NCBI RefSeq assembly: GCF_002933295.1
Contig: NZ_PSSW01000003.1
Location: 1 to 64,000, forward strand
Source of the DNA: Marinobacter flavimaris
GTDB taxonomy: Bacteria > Pseudomonadota > Gammaproteobacteria > Pseudomonadales > Oleiphilaceae
Direction: 5' to 3'
DNA length: 64,000 bases
Shown here one piece after another: positions 20,983 through 28,467 of the stretch; the first letter of the stretch is position 1; each line of letters begins with the position of its first letter. The notes under the pieces are model-generated. The model saw only the letters and a program-made list of their open reading frames with translations, was not told the origin of the DNA and did not search any database. The position numbers and the translations under genes are program-made.

Positions 20983-22551
20983 TCAGAGTTCGCCGAAATG
21001 CCGGTGCAAAAAAGGGCGGAAACGGGCCATGGTGGCTCCGGCTGTGTCCGGATCGGGCCGGATACCCGGTCGAAATCCCGGTAATTCACCGGACAAGAAA
21101 GGTTTCACCAGCTTCGGATCGGCACTGATCACGTGAACAATGACATCGCGGCTGGCGTCCTCACCGGTGATCAGCGGCGCCGGCTGATGGTCGCCCAGGA
21201 TGACCATCAGAGCGTCCTGTTTCAGATAGTGGGTGGCGAAGCCTCCGGCAACTTCCAGGGCATAGGCAATGGCCTGTCCGTAGTGCTGGCGAACCCGGTC
21301 CGGATCGCGCCATAGCGAAACCGGTGCCTCGCCGGCACCCTCCCAGCGCCGGAACACCTCTCCGTTGCCGATGCTTTGCCAGTCCTCAAGCACCGGCAGG
21401 ATCGGAACCCAGGGTGCGTGGCTGCTGATCAGCGCCAGTTCGGCGAACAGCGGCCCCTGATGGGCTTCCCGAATGGCCTGGAACCGGTGCCAGGTGTACT
21501 GGTCGGGCATGGTGACCCAGTTGAACGGCGGCCCCTGGTAATCCAGATCATCGTGATCGTAGATCCGGTCGTACCGGAACAGTCGGCCCTCGGGCCATGT
21601 CTCGGTGATGGCTGGCATTACGGCCAGGGTCTTGTGTCCGGTGCTGCGGAAGTCATCGACCAGGGTGGCGTAGCTGCTACTGAGCAGGGTTTCGTAGGCA
21701 AGCTGGTTGTGGATCCACTGGCCACTGAGTACTGACAGGTGGCCGAGCCAGGACTGGCCACCCTGGATGGGCGACTGCAGCCGGCCGGTGGCGACCGTCA
21801 GCCCGGCCGCGTCAAGTGACCGGCCCATGGCTTCAAGGCCTCGGCTGACCGTCGAACGGTAGCGCTCGTCGGTGATTGTCGACACGCCGTAGGATTCGAT
21901 AAAACCCAGAATTACATCCGTTTGCGCCAGCTTTGGCAACGGAGTGGGCTGGCTCTGTCGTCCGGGCCGGGTGTTCAGCTCGGCGGCAAAGTTCCGGGTT
22001 GTCTGGTGGGTGTGGGTGATCAGGGAAGCCTGATTGGCAACGAACGCCAGTGCCGGGCTACCAATCCACGGGGTTACGGCCCCGGCCAGGAAAAGCCCGG
22101 ACATCAGCCAGAGGGGTTTGCCCAGATGGGCCGGGGAATGATGGCCCAGTCGGTCCAGTCCATAGTGAAACAGCCAGCCTATCCCGACAAGCACGGCTGC
22201 CAGAGCACCGAGAGCCAGCACCGCCAGAACGCCCCCCAGGTTGGTATCCAGCAGGTTCCAGGCGGCGTCCAGCAGACCAAACTCCAGATAAAGATTCAGT
22301 CCTCGGCCAAGACTTTCCCGAACCAGGGCATCTACCAGAACAAGAAGGACCAGCAGCCCATACAGAACGGCCAACACCTGGGCGACGCGATACCGCTGTT
22401 GCGGCACTCTGAGCCCGCAGATGACGGCCCAGACGACCAGGGCTTCCGGGGAAAACCAGGGATTGTCACCGGGCAGTGCCAGAGCGGGCAGCAGGAATAA
22501 CCCGTTCAGGATGAGCAGCCAGGCCAGTATCACGAGGCCGCCTCTACCCAT
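20983..22551 (-). CDS. Membrane sulfatase/phosphatase-superfamily protein, OpgB/LtaS-like
   Basis: A 522-residue inner-membrane protein with about five N-terminal transmembrane helices (residues 5-175) and a large periplasmic alkaline-phosphatase-superfamily domain. Metal-site motifs are visible in ILGFIESYG (near residue 217) and the C-terminal MVILGDHQPA. LtaS- and OpgB-type enzymes of this fold transfer phosphoglycerol or phosphoethanolamine from phospholipids to glycans. Its start overlaps the end of the frame-corrected opgH coding sequence, so modification of osmoregulated periplasmic glucans is the likely role. That role is inference from fold and position. The nearest downstream gene is hsp20, 185 bp away. 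Confidence 0.75.
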   Translation of the reverse strand: MGRGGLVILAWLLILNGLFLLPALALPGDNPWFSPEALVVWAVICGLRVPQQRYRVAQVLAVLYGLLVLLVLVDALVRESLGRGLNLYLEFGLLDAAWNLLDTNLGGVLAVLALGALAAVLVGIGWLFHYGLDRLGHHSPAHLGKPLWLMSGLFLAGAVTPWIGSPALAFVANQASLITHTHQTTRNFAAELNTRPGRQSQPTPLPKLAQTDVILGFIESYGVSTITDERYRSTVSRGLEAMGRSLDAAGLTVATGRLQSPIQGGQSWLGHLSVLSGQWIHNQLAYETLLSSSYATLVDDFRSTGHKTLAVMPAITETWPEGRLFRYDRIYDHDDLDYQGPPFNWVTMPDQYTWHRFQAIREAHQGPLFAELALISSHAPWVPILPVLEDWQSIGNGEVFRRWEGAGEAPVSLWRDPDRVRQHYGQAIAYALEVAGGFATHYLKQDALMVILGDHQPAPLITGEDASRDVIVHVISADPKLVKPFLSGELPGFRPGIRPDPDTAGATMARFRPFLHRHFGEL

Positions 22552-22786
22552 GCCAGTTCGTCTCGCCGACGGGGCAAGGACACTGCTGCCGGAGGGGCCC
22601 CTTCAACGGACTGCGCCATACGAGCCAGCACGTCACGCCATGGTGATTCTGGTGAGGCATTCCAGGCTCGCCAATGCAGGGCTTCCAGGGCCACCGGATG
22701 GTTGCAGATCAGGCTAAGCTGCCGGTCATTCAGGGCCTCTTTACCCTCCGTGGCGCAAAGATTGACCAGCCGTTCCAGTGCCCGTG
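22530..22786 (-). other. Displaced C-terminal coding segment of opgH (-1 frame)
   Basis: In the -1 frame relative to opgH, coding potential continues from GCA-CGG (22786) to a TGA at 22530-22532. It encodes about 85 residues that include EALNDRQLSLICNHPVALEALHWRAW. This matches the end of Escherichia coli OpgH in pattern (QALN...RRLVLLSDPVTMARLHFRVW). The main opgH frame stops at 22730, so this conserved tail is read only if a ribosome shifts -1 or the sequence is one base short. The stop at 22530 overlaps the start of the next gene (22551) as expected for an intact operon. Confidence 0.75.
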
Positions 22787-24640
22787 CTTTTTTACCGGGG
22801 CCGGCTGAGCGTCATATCGGGAAACCCTGGCAAAGACCGGCGACAGAACCATCTGCTCGAACCAGCTTAACCGGTCGGGGTTATGGCGAAGTGGGGGTAT
22901 GGCGCTGGCCAGCTCAATCACTCTCGCGATATGACCATCCTCGGGCACTTTCAGCCAGGTACCTGTGCCGGGCTTTTGGGCCAGCAAGAAGGCCAGAGCC
23001 GGCGCCAGTAATACCGGTGCCATTACCGGTAGGGCCCAGGGCGTCAGAGTTGGCGCGTGCCAGTGAATCAGAGCAAGGCCTGCGGCGGCTGATAACAGAA
23101 GCGGGCCAAAGTGCTGGAAGCTGAGCCCCGGAGTGAGACCGCCGGACCGGTTCTGCCCCTGCCAGCCCACCTTGAGATTCAGCAGAGCCCGGACCACATG
23201 GAGGGTATGAACCAGCATCCGGATCGGAGCGAGCGCCAGCGCCGCCAGTGTTTCGACGAGAGTGCTGCCATAGAGCCTGAACGGGCCTCCAAACCTGGCG
23301 GTTCGTCGGGCCAGACCGTGGTCGGTCACGGCAAGAAGCCGGGGGCCAAAGAGTAGCAGCCCGGTTACCGCCACCAGCATCATACCTGCGCCTGAGCCCG
23401 CCTCGGTTGTCGCCATAACGCCGGGTAGCGTTGGCTCTGTTGTTGGTCCGGCCAACGCCACATAGCCGGATAAGCCCAGGAAAATCAGCCAGAGCGGAGA
23501 AGCCAGATAGGAGAGAATACCGGTCAACAGGGCCATCCGGTGGGCCATTCGGATCTTGCCCATGGTTACCAGTAGCCACAGGTGCTGGAGATTGCCCCGA
23601 CACCAGCGCCGGTCGCGGATCAGGTCGTCTTCGAGTGTCGGCGGTGATTCCTCGAAACTGCCGGCGATGGCCGGTTCCAGCCAGACCTCGTAGCCGGCCC
23701 GTCCCATCAGTGCCGCTTCGATAAAATCATGGCTGAGTACCGGCCCCCGGAACAGACCGGGCCCCCGAAGCTTGCGAAGACCACAGTGAGCCATGAACGG
23801 GGCTACCCTGATGATCGCGTTGTGGCCCCAGTAAGTGGCTTCCCCCAGTTGGATGGCTGCCAGACCGGCACTGTAGAGCCTGCCATAGCAGCGATTGGCA
23901 AATTGTTGCAGACGGGCAAACCGGGTTTCTGCCCGGGCCAGGCGGGGTGTGGTCTGGATGATCCCCGCCTTGGGCCGAGCTTCCATGAGCTGTATAAGCC
24001 GGGTAATGCAGTGGGCACTGAGCAGACTGTCGGCATCCAGGACAACCATATAGCGGTAGCGGCGACCCCATCGACGCAGGAAATCGGCGATATTGCCGCT
24101 CTTATAGTTCAGGTTGATGTTGCGCCGCCGGTAGAACAGTTGCTGGCCTGGGCCCAGCTCCCGGCGTATTTGCTCGCAGGTCGCTTGTTCCTCCAGCCAG
24201 ATGTCCGGGTCCCGACTGTCCGAGAGCACGTAGAAATCCACGGGCCCGGCCTGCCCCTGTTGCTCAAGATCCTGGATGATCGCTTTCAAACCACCGAGGG
24301 AATGCTGCACAGGTTCATGGCAGATGGGCATCACGACCGCGGTTGGGGCAGAGAGCGACTCCGAGGGCCCACTCGGCCCTGCACGGCTGGAAAGGCTCCA
24401 GGGGTCGCCACCGAAACGGAGGGCAACGAATCCGAAAACGGCCGTCCAGAAACCCACGCCAATCCAGGCAAACAGCACCCCGAATACCAACAGCAATACG
24501 GCGATCATTCCGGAACTGGCCTGATCCGGGATAGTCTGGGCAAACAGAAACACACCGGCCAGAGTCTGAGCGGCTACAAGGAGGACAAGCAGGAACCGCC
24601 GCCGGAAGGCAATCGGGCGCCAGGAGCCGGCATTATTCAC
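22730..24640 (-). CDS. opgH: Glucans biosynthesis glucosyltransferase OpgH, reading frame split at both ends
   Basis: The membrane glucosyltransferase (636 residues in this frame) that builds the beta-1,2 glucan backbone of osmoregulated periplasmic glucans from UDP-glucose. A GT2 catalytic domain lies between membrane helices: VVMPICHE near residue 100, LSDSRDPD, VVLDADS (DxD) near 195-201, and the RDRRWCRGN motif near 343-351. E. coli OpgH has 847 residues. Here the N-terminal part and the C-terminal tail lie in other frames: a preceding 81-codon frame overlaps the GTG start, and the tail continues in the -1 frame. With a -1 shift at A-AAA-AAG (22787-22793) the product would have 703 residues. 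No opgG or opgD is present in the window. The gene may be decaying, phase-variable, recoded, or affected by sequence errors. Confidence 0.85.
   Translation of the reverse strand: MNNAGSWRPIAFRRRFLLVLLVAAQTLAGVFLFAQTIPDQASSGMIAVLLLVFGVLFAWIGVGFWTAVFGFVALRFGGDPWSLSSRAGPSGPSESLSAPTAVVMPICHEPVQHSLGGLKAIIQDLEQQGQAGPVDFYVLSDSRDPDIWLEEQATCEQIRRELGPGQQLFYRRRNINLNYKSGNIADFLRRWGRRYRYMVVLDADSLLSAHCITRLIQLMEARPKAGIIQTTPRLARAETRFARLQQFANRCYGRLYSAGLAAIQLGEATYWGHNAIIRVAPFMAHCGLRKLRGPGLFRGPVLSHDFIEAALMGRAGYEVWLEPAIAGSFEESPPTLEDDLIRDRRWCRGNLQHLWLLVTMGKIRMAHRMALLTGILSYLASPLWLIFLGLSGYVALAGPTTEPTLPGVMATTEAGSGAGMMLVAVTGLLLFGPRLLAVTDHGLARRTARFGGPFRLYGSTLVETLAALALAPIRMLVHTLHVVRALLNLKVGWQGQNRSGGLTPGLSFQHFGPLLLSAAAGLALIHWHAPTLTPWALPVMAPVLLAPALAFLLAQKPGTGTWLKVPEDGHIARVIELASAIPPLRHNPDRLSWFEQMVLSPVFARVSRYDAQPAPVKKHGHWNGWSIFAPRRVKRP
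22787..22793 (-). promoter_or_regulatory. A-AAA-AAG slippery heptamer in opgH (candidate -1 frameshift site)
   Basis: In the opgH zero frame the codons read GTA-AAA-AAG, giving the heptamer A-AAA-AAG in the register used by E. coli dnaX. A -1 slip here lands in the frame that encodes the conserved OpgH C-terminus. No strong upstream Shine-Dalgarno-like stimulator is seen. A possible downstream 7-bp stem (GCTGGTC/GACCGGC with one wobble) has a long loop. The alternative is loss of one A from a seven-A run. Confidence 0.4.
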
Positions 24641-24878
24641 GGGGATACCCGATACTGGCCCGGGCTATGGGTGGCAGGTGATGACCCTCAAGCGGTCCGG
24701 GCAGTACAAACCATTGGGGCATTTGCTCCAGTAATTGCCCGGTATTCAAGGCCGGGTTTTCAGCCCTGCGCGCCTGCAACATGCTGTACAACCGTGCCCG
24801 GGTTTCCGGGCCGGTATCGTGGCCTGCAGCACGCAGGTACAGCAATGCTCGATCAAACGGTTCGTCCGATGTATCCAC
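24633..24878 (-). pseudogene. Probable detached N-terminal segment of opgH
   Basis: An 81-codon frame starts at GTG (24878) with a GGAG ribosome site and ends at TAA overlapping the opgH GTG start (GTGAATAA). Its last residues (LPPIARASIGYP) resemble the linker that precedes the first membrane helix in OpgH proteins. If one C were absent from the CCCC run just before the overlap, it would fuse in frame to the opgH product. In E. coli the OpgH N-terminal cytoplasmic region binds FtsZ. It may be a coupled separate peptide or a fragment produced by a frameshift; I lean to the latter. Confidence 0.5.
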
Positions 24879-24944
24879 AAGGGTCTCCGGAATGCAGGGT
24901 TACCCCAAAACATACGGCTACGGCCCTGAGTTCAGACCACTGGC

Positions 24945-25481
24945 TTACTGATCGTTAAGGTACTCATCCTTGAGGCGGACGTAGTTGGCGGCGGTGTATT
25001 TGAAGAACCCCCGCTCCTTCTCGGTCAGCGTCCGGGCTTTTTTGCAGGGCGATCCCACATAAAGGTGCCCGGATTCCAGGGTTTTGCCGGGCGGCACCAG
25101 ACAGCCCGCGGCAACAATCACCTCGTCCTCCACCACGGCGCCATCCATAATGATGCAGCCCATGCCCACCAGAACGCGGCTGCCAATGGTGCAGCCGTGC
25201 AGCAGCGCCTTGTGACCCACAGTCACGTCGTCCCCCAGTGTGAGCGGATAACCACCGGGGTTATAGTCACTGGCGTGAGTGATATGCAGAACCGACCCAT
25301 CCTGGATGCTGCACCGATGCCCGATACGGATTTTGTGCATATCACCACGCACGACGGTCATCGGCCAGATGGAAACGTCATCGCCGGTTTCAACATCGCC
25401 AATCACCACCGCACTTGGATCGACCCATGCCCGTTCCCCAAAATGTGGCGTGATACCCTTGTGTGAACGTATATTCGTCAT
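24945..25481 (-). CDS. Gamma-carbonic anhydrase family hexapeptide-repeat protein
   Basis: A 178-residue left-handed beta-helix protein of the gamma-carbonic anhydrase/YrdA/CaiE group. Hexapeptide repeats fill about residues 15-125. Candidate zinc ligands typical of the family are present: HITHASDYNPGG (His of the first repeat set) and VGHKALLHGC (two His). A C-terminal helix follows (KYTAANYVRLKDEYL). Carbonic anhydrase activity is not proven for this subgroup. The ATG at 25481 is chosen over an upstream start that would run into a palindromic repeat. The gene diverges from prlC. Confidence 0.88.
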   Translation of the reverse strand: MTNIRSHKGITPHFGERAWVDPSAVVIGDVETGDDVSIWPMTVVRGDMHKIRIGHRCSIQDGSVLHITHASDYNPGGYPLTLGDDVTVGHKALLHGCTIGSRVLVGMGCIIMDGAVVEDEVIVAAGCLVPPGKTLESGHLYVGSPCKKARTLTEKERGFFKYTAANYVRLKDEYLNDQ

Positions 25482-25535
25482 TACATAGTACCTGTTAAAG
25501 TGAAATTGAACGCGTATACCCGGAGGCCCGGGGCG

Positions 25536-25724
25536 CCTGTGGGAGAGGTCCTTCCAAAACTGTCTGTCGCCATGGATGGCGACAGTCAAGCGTCACATGG
25601 GTGAGGCTGAGCGTTTATGAAGCAAAGCTTCATGCTTCAGCCGAACGACTGCAATCTATGATTGCAGGCCGGACCCCGGAGGGGTGCCGCAAGGAGCGTG
25701 TTTTGGAAGGACCTCTCCCACAGG
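25536..25724. repeat. Long-armed palindromic intergenic element with three internal hairpins
   Basis: Outer arms 25536-25560 and 25700-25724 are perfect 25-nt inverted repeats (cores GAGGTCCTTCC / GGAAGGACCTC), extending further with one mismatch. Inside are three more hairpins: CTGTCGCCAT/ATGGCGACAG (25564-25585), ATGAAGC/GCTTCAT (25617-25633) and CTGCAATC/GATTGCAG (25649-25667). It fills most of the 306-bp region between the divergent gamma-carbonic anhydrase and prlC genes, with no open frame. It is either a structured RNA gene or a dispersed non-autonomous repeat; copy number is unknown. Confidence 0.85.
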
Positions 25725-25787
25725 TGCCAGCCCCATAGAATTAAGAAACCAAACTACCCAAGATGCGACGAACTGAGAAGGGGACCT

Positions 25788-27833
25788 ATGAATAACCCGT
25801 TACTGACTGACGACCTGTTGCCGAAGTTTGACCATGTTCGCACCGAGCACATGGAAACGGCAATTGACCAGATTCTCAGTGAAAACCGGATGAAAATCAG
25901 CCAGCTCGCGGAGCAGGACGATCCCACCTGGGAGACCCTGGCGCAGCCGATGCAGGCGCTGGACGACAAGCTGAGCAATGCCTGGTCGGTGATTTCACAC
26001 CTCAACGGCGTGATGAACAACGACGAACTGCGCAAGGTGTACAAGAACTGCCTGGAGAAGCTCACCGAGTACAGCACCGAGGTGAGCCAGAACGCGGCCC
26101 TCTGCGACGCCTACAAGAAGCTGGCCGAGCGAGACGATTTCAAGAACCTGAGCGAAGCCCAGCGCAAGTCTGTGGAAAACACCCTCCGGGATTTCCATCT
26201 GGGTGGTGTCGACCTGCCGGAAGACAAGAAAAAGCAGTATGCCGAGTTGTCCCGGGAGCTGTCCGAGCTGTCCAACAAGTTCAGCGATAACGTGCTGGAT
26301 GCTACCCAGCACTGGTTCAAGCACATTACCGATGTTGATGAGCTGGCCGGTGTTCCCGAAACCGCCATTGAGAGCGCCAAGCAGGCCGCCCGCCAGAAAG
26401 AGCTGGAAGGCTATGTGATCACCCTGGATTTCCCCAGCTTCTTTCCGGTCATGACCTACTGTGACAACCGGGATCTGCGCCGGGAAGTCTATGAAGCCTT
26501 TGTGACCCGCGCCTCCGACCAGGGCCCGGATGCCGGCCAGTGGGACAACACCCCGGTGATGGCGGAGATCCTCAAGCGCCGCCACGCCCAGGCCAAGCTG
26601 CTGGGCTTTGACAATTACGCCGAGCGCTCTCTGGCCACCAAGATGGCCCGCAGCAGCGACGAAGTGCTGGACTTCCTGAACCAGCTGGCGGCCAAGTCCA
26701 AGCCCCAGGCCGAAAAAGAATTTGCCGAACTCAGGGCGTTCGCGAAAGACGAGTACGGCGCCGAGGAACTGCAGGCCTGGGATATCGGCTATTACAGCGA
26801 AAAGCTTCGCCAGAAGCGCTACGACATCTCTCCGGAAACCCTGCGTCCCTGGTTCCCGGTGAACAAGGTGGTGCCCGGACTGTTCCGTGTCGCTGAAAAG
26901 CTGTTCGATGTCCAGATTGAAGCGAAGCCGGAAGTGGAAACCTGGCACGAGGATGCGACTGCCTACTGTATCAGTCGCAACGGTGAGCCCCTGGCCTGGT
27001 TCTATCTCGACCTCTATGCCCGCCAAGGCAAACGTGGCGGTGCCTGGATGGCCGATTGCCGGGTGCGCTGGCGCAACCTGCGTGGCCAGCTCCAGTTGCC
27101 GGTAGCCTTCCTGACCTGCAACTTCACACCGCCGGTCAGCGGCAAGCCGTCACTGCTGACCCACGATGAGGTCACCACCCTGTTCCACGAATTCGGCCAC
27201 GGCCTGCATCACATGCTGACCCAGGTGGACGTGCTGGATGTGTCCGGCATCAACGGTGTCGCCTGGGACGCCGTCGAGCTGCCCAGCCAGTTCCTGGAAA
27301 ACTGGTGCTGGAATCCGGAATCCCTGGGCCTGATCGCCTCGCACCACGAAACCGGTGAGCCGCTGCCGGAAGATCTGCTGCAGAAACTGCTGGCGGCCAA
27401 GAACTTCCAGTCCGGCATGGGCATGGTGCGCCAGCTCGAATTTTCACTGTTCGACTTCCGCCTGCACGCGGAATTCACCGACGAAGCGCCCACCAACCCG
27501 CTGGATATGCATCGCAAGGTGCGAAGCGAGATTGCCGTGGTGGAAGCCCCGGAATTCAACCGCTTCCCCAACTCCTTCTCGCACATCTTTGCCGGTGGCT
27601 ATGCGGCTGGCTACTACAGCTACAAGTGGGCGGAAGTGCTGGCGGCCGATGCCTTCTCACTGTTCGAGGAAAAAGGTATCTTCGACCCGGAAACCGGCAA
27701 GGCCTTCCTCCATAATATTCTGGAGAAAGGCGGCTCACAGGAGCCGATGGAATTGTTCAAGGCCTTCCGGGGTCGCGAACCGCAGGTGGATGCGCTACTG
27801 AAACAAACCGGCATCACGGACGAAGCGGCCTGA
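25788..27833 (+). CDS. prlC: Oligopeptidase A (M3 family)
   Basis: A 681-residue cytoplasmic zinc metallopeptidase of the M3 family that degrades signal peptides and other short peptides. The zinc motif HEFGH lies in TTLFHEFGHGLHH near residue 468, and the third ligand glutamate is downstream in the ELPSQFLENW segment. The ATG at 25788 has a GAGAAGGGG ribosome site and gives the usual length (E. coli 680). An upstream in-frame start would fall in the palindromic repeat. It is followed 57 bp later by yheV, as in many relatives. Confidence 0.96.
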   Translation: MNNPLLTDDLLPKFDHVRTEHMETAIDQILSENRMKISQLAEQDDPTWETLAQPMQALDDKLSNAWSVISHLNGVMNNDELRKVYKNCLEKLTEYSTEVSQNAALCDAYKKLAERDDFKNLSEAQRKSVENTLRDFHLGGVDLPEDKKKQYAELSRELSELSNKFSDNVLDATQHWFKHITDVDELAGVPETAIESAKQAARQKELEGYVITLDFPSFFPVMTYCDNRDLRREVYEAFVTRASDQGPDAGQWDNTPVMAEILKRRHAQAKLLGFDNYAERSLATKMARSSDEVLDFLNQLAAKSKPQAEKEFAELRAFAKDEYGAEELQAWDIGYYSEKLRQKRYDISPETLRPWFPVNKVVPGLFRVAEKLFDVQIEAKPEVETWHEDATAYCISRNGEPLAWFYLDLYARQGKRGGAWMADCRVRWRNLRGQLQLPVAFLTCNFTPPVSGKPSLLTHDEVTTLFHEFGHGLHHMLTQVDVLDVSGINGVAWDAVELPSQFLENWCWNPESLGLIASHHETGEPLPEDLLQKLLAAKNFQSGMGMVRQLEFSLFDFRLHAEFTDEAPTNPLDMHRKVRSEIAVVEAPEFNRFPNSFSHIFAGGYAAGYYSYKWAEVLAADAFSLFEEKGIFDPETGKAFLHNILEKGGSQEPMELFKAFRGREPQVDALLKQTGITDEAA

Positions 27834-27890
27834 CCCAATTTGAGCCGGCAGTCGTAAAGGCTGCCGGTTGTTCCAAACGGGAGTATTTAT

Positions 27891-28148
27891 ATGGCGAGTC
27901 CAAAACGTTTTATCGCCGGCGCCGTCTGTCCTCGCTGCGCGGAGATGGACAAGATCATGATGTTCACCACCGACGACGATGACCAGGTACGCGAGTGCGT
28001 GGCCTGCGGCTTCACCGATGCGGTGTCTGACGCCGAACAACCGTCCAACCCCGAGCTCGAGACCCGGGTGAACAAGCGTAAGAACGAGGACGATCACACC
28101 GTCAAGCAGGTTGTGTTTTTCAAGTCTGCTGCTGACGACGAGGATTAA
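27891..28148 (+). CDS. yheV: YheV-family putative zinc-ribbon protein
   Basis: An 85-residue cytoplasmic protein with two Cys-x2-Cys pairs (CPRC near residue 13-16 and CVAC near 37-40) that form a zinc ribbon, then an acidic and charged tail ending QVVFFKSAADDED. It matches the YheV family in length and in the RFIAGAVCPRC start. The molecular role is not known. It lies downstream of prlC and upstream of two palindromic repeats. Confidence 0.88.
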   Translation: MASPKRFIAGAVCPRCAEMDKIMMFTTDDDDQVRECVACGFTDAVSDAEQPSNPELETRVNKRKNEDDHTVKQVVFFKSAADDED

Positions 28149-28195
28149 TTCTTATCTCCTGGCCTTCTGGTTGAGGGGCGGAGAGGCCATGGGAA

Positions 28196-28257
28196 TGCTT
28201 TTCTTCTGGGAAAAACAACTCGCTTCGCTCAGACATCTTTTTCCCGGCAGAAAAGCA
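28196..28257 (+). repeat. Constant-loop palindromic repeat, copy 1
   Basis: Arms 28196-28215 and 28238-28257 match at 18 of 20 positions (TGCTTTTCT... / ...AGAAAAGCA). They flank the loop CAACTCGCTTCGCTCAGACA (28216-28235). The same loop with different arms occurs at 28338 and 53720. This copy and the next fill the 319-bp region between the convergent yheV and antiporter genes; nothing else is seen there. Confidence 0.85.
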
Positions 28258-28337
28258 CACCCACACCCTCTCGATCTGACTCAAAAGATATCTCTTTAAG
28301 GCAAATTCTTTTCAGCGATATCTGATGGTTTCTATGT

Positions 28338-28425
28338 GAGGGGGCCGGGATATTTTTCCCGCCGGAAATTGATGTCTGAGCGCAGCGAGTTGCCATTTCC
28401 AAGGGAAAAATATCCCGGCCCCCTC
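28338..28425 (-). repeat. Constant-loop palindromic repeat, copy 2 (inverted)
   Basis: Perfect 23-nt outer arms (28338-28360 and 28403-28425, cores GGGGGCCGGGATA / TATCCCGGCCCCC) and an inner GGAAAT/ATTTCC pair surround the minus-strand loop CAACTCGCTGCGCTCAGACA (28373-28392). The arms share little sequence with those of copy 1, while the loop differs at one position. It lies 43 bp from the antiporter stop and may act as a terminator. Confidence 0.87.
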
Positions 28426-28467
28426 GCAACTCCCCTCAACAAGCAGGCTACAGAAAAACCTCCCAGC

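Noticed and set aside
22700..22786. Downstream pseudoknot or stem as stimulator for the opgH slippery site
   Set aside because: The best stem (7 bp with a wobble) has a loop of more than 30 nt and poor spacing; I could not support a stimulator by eye.
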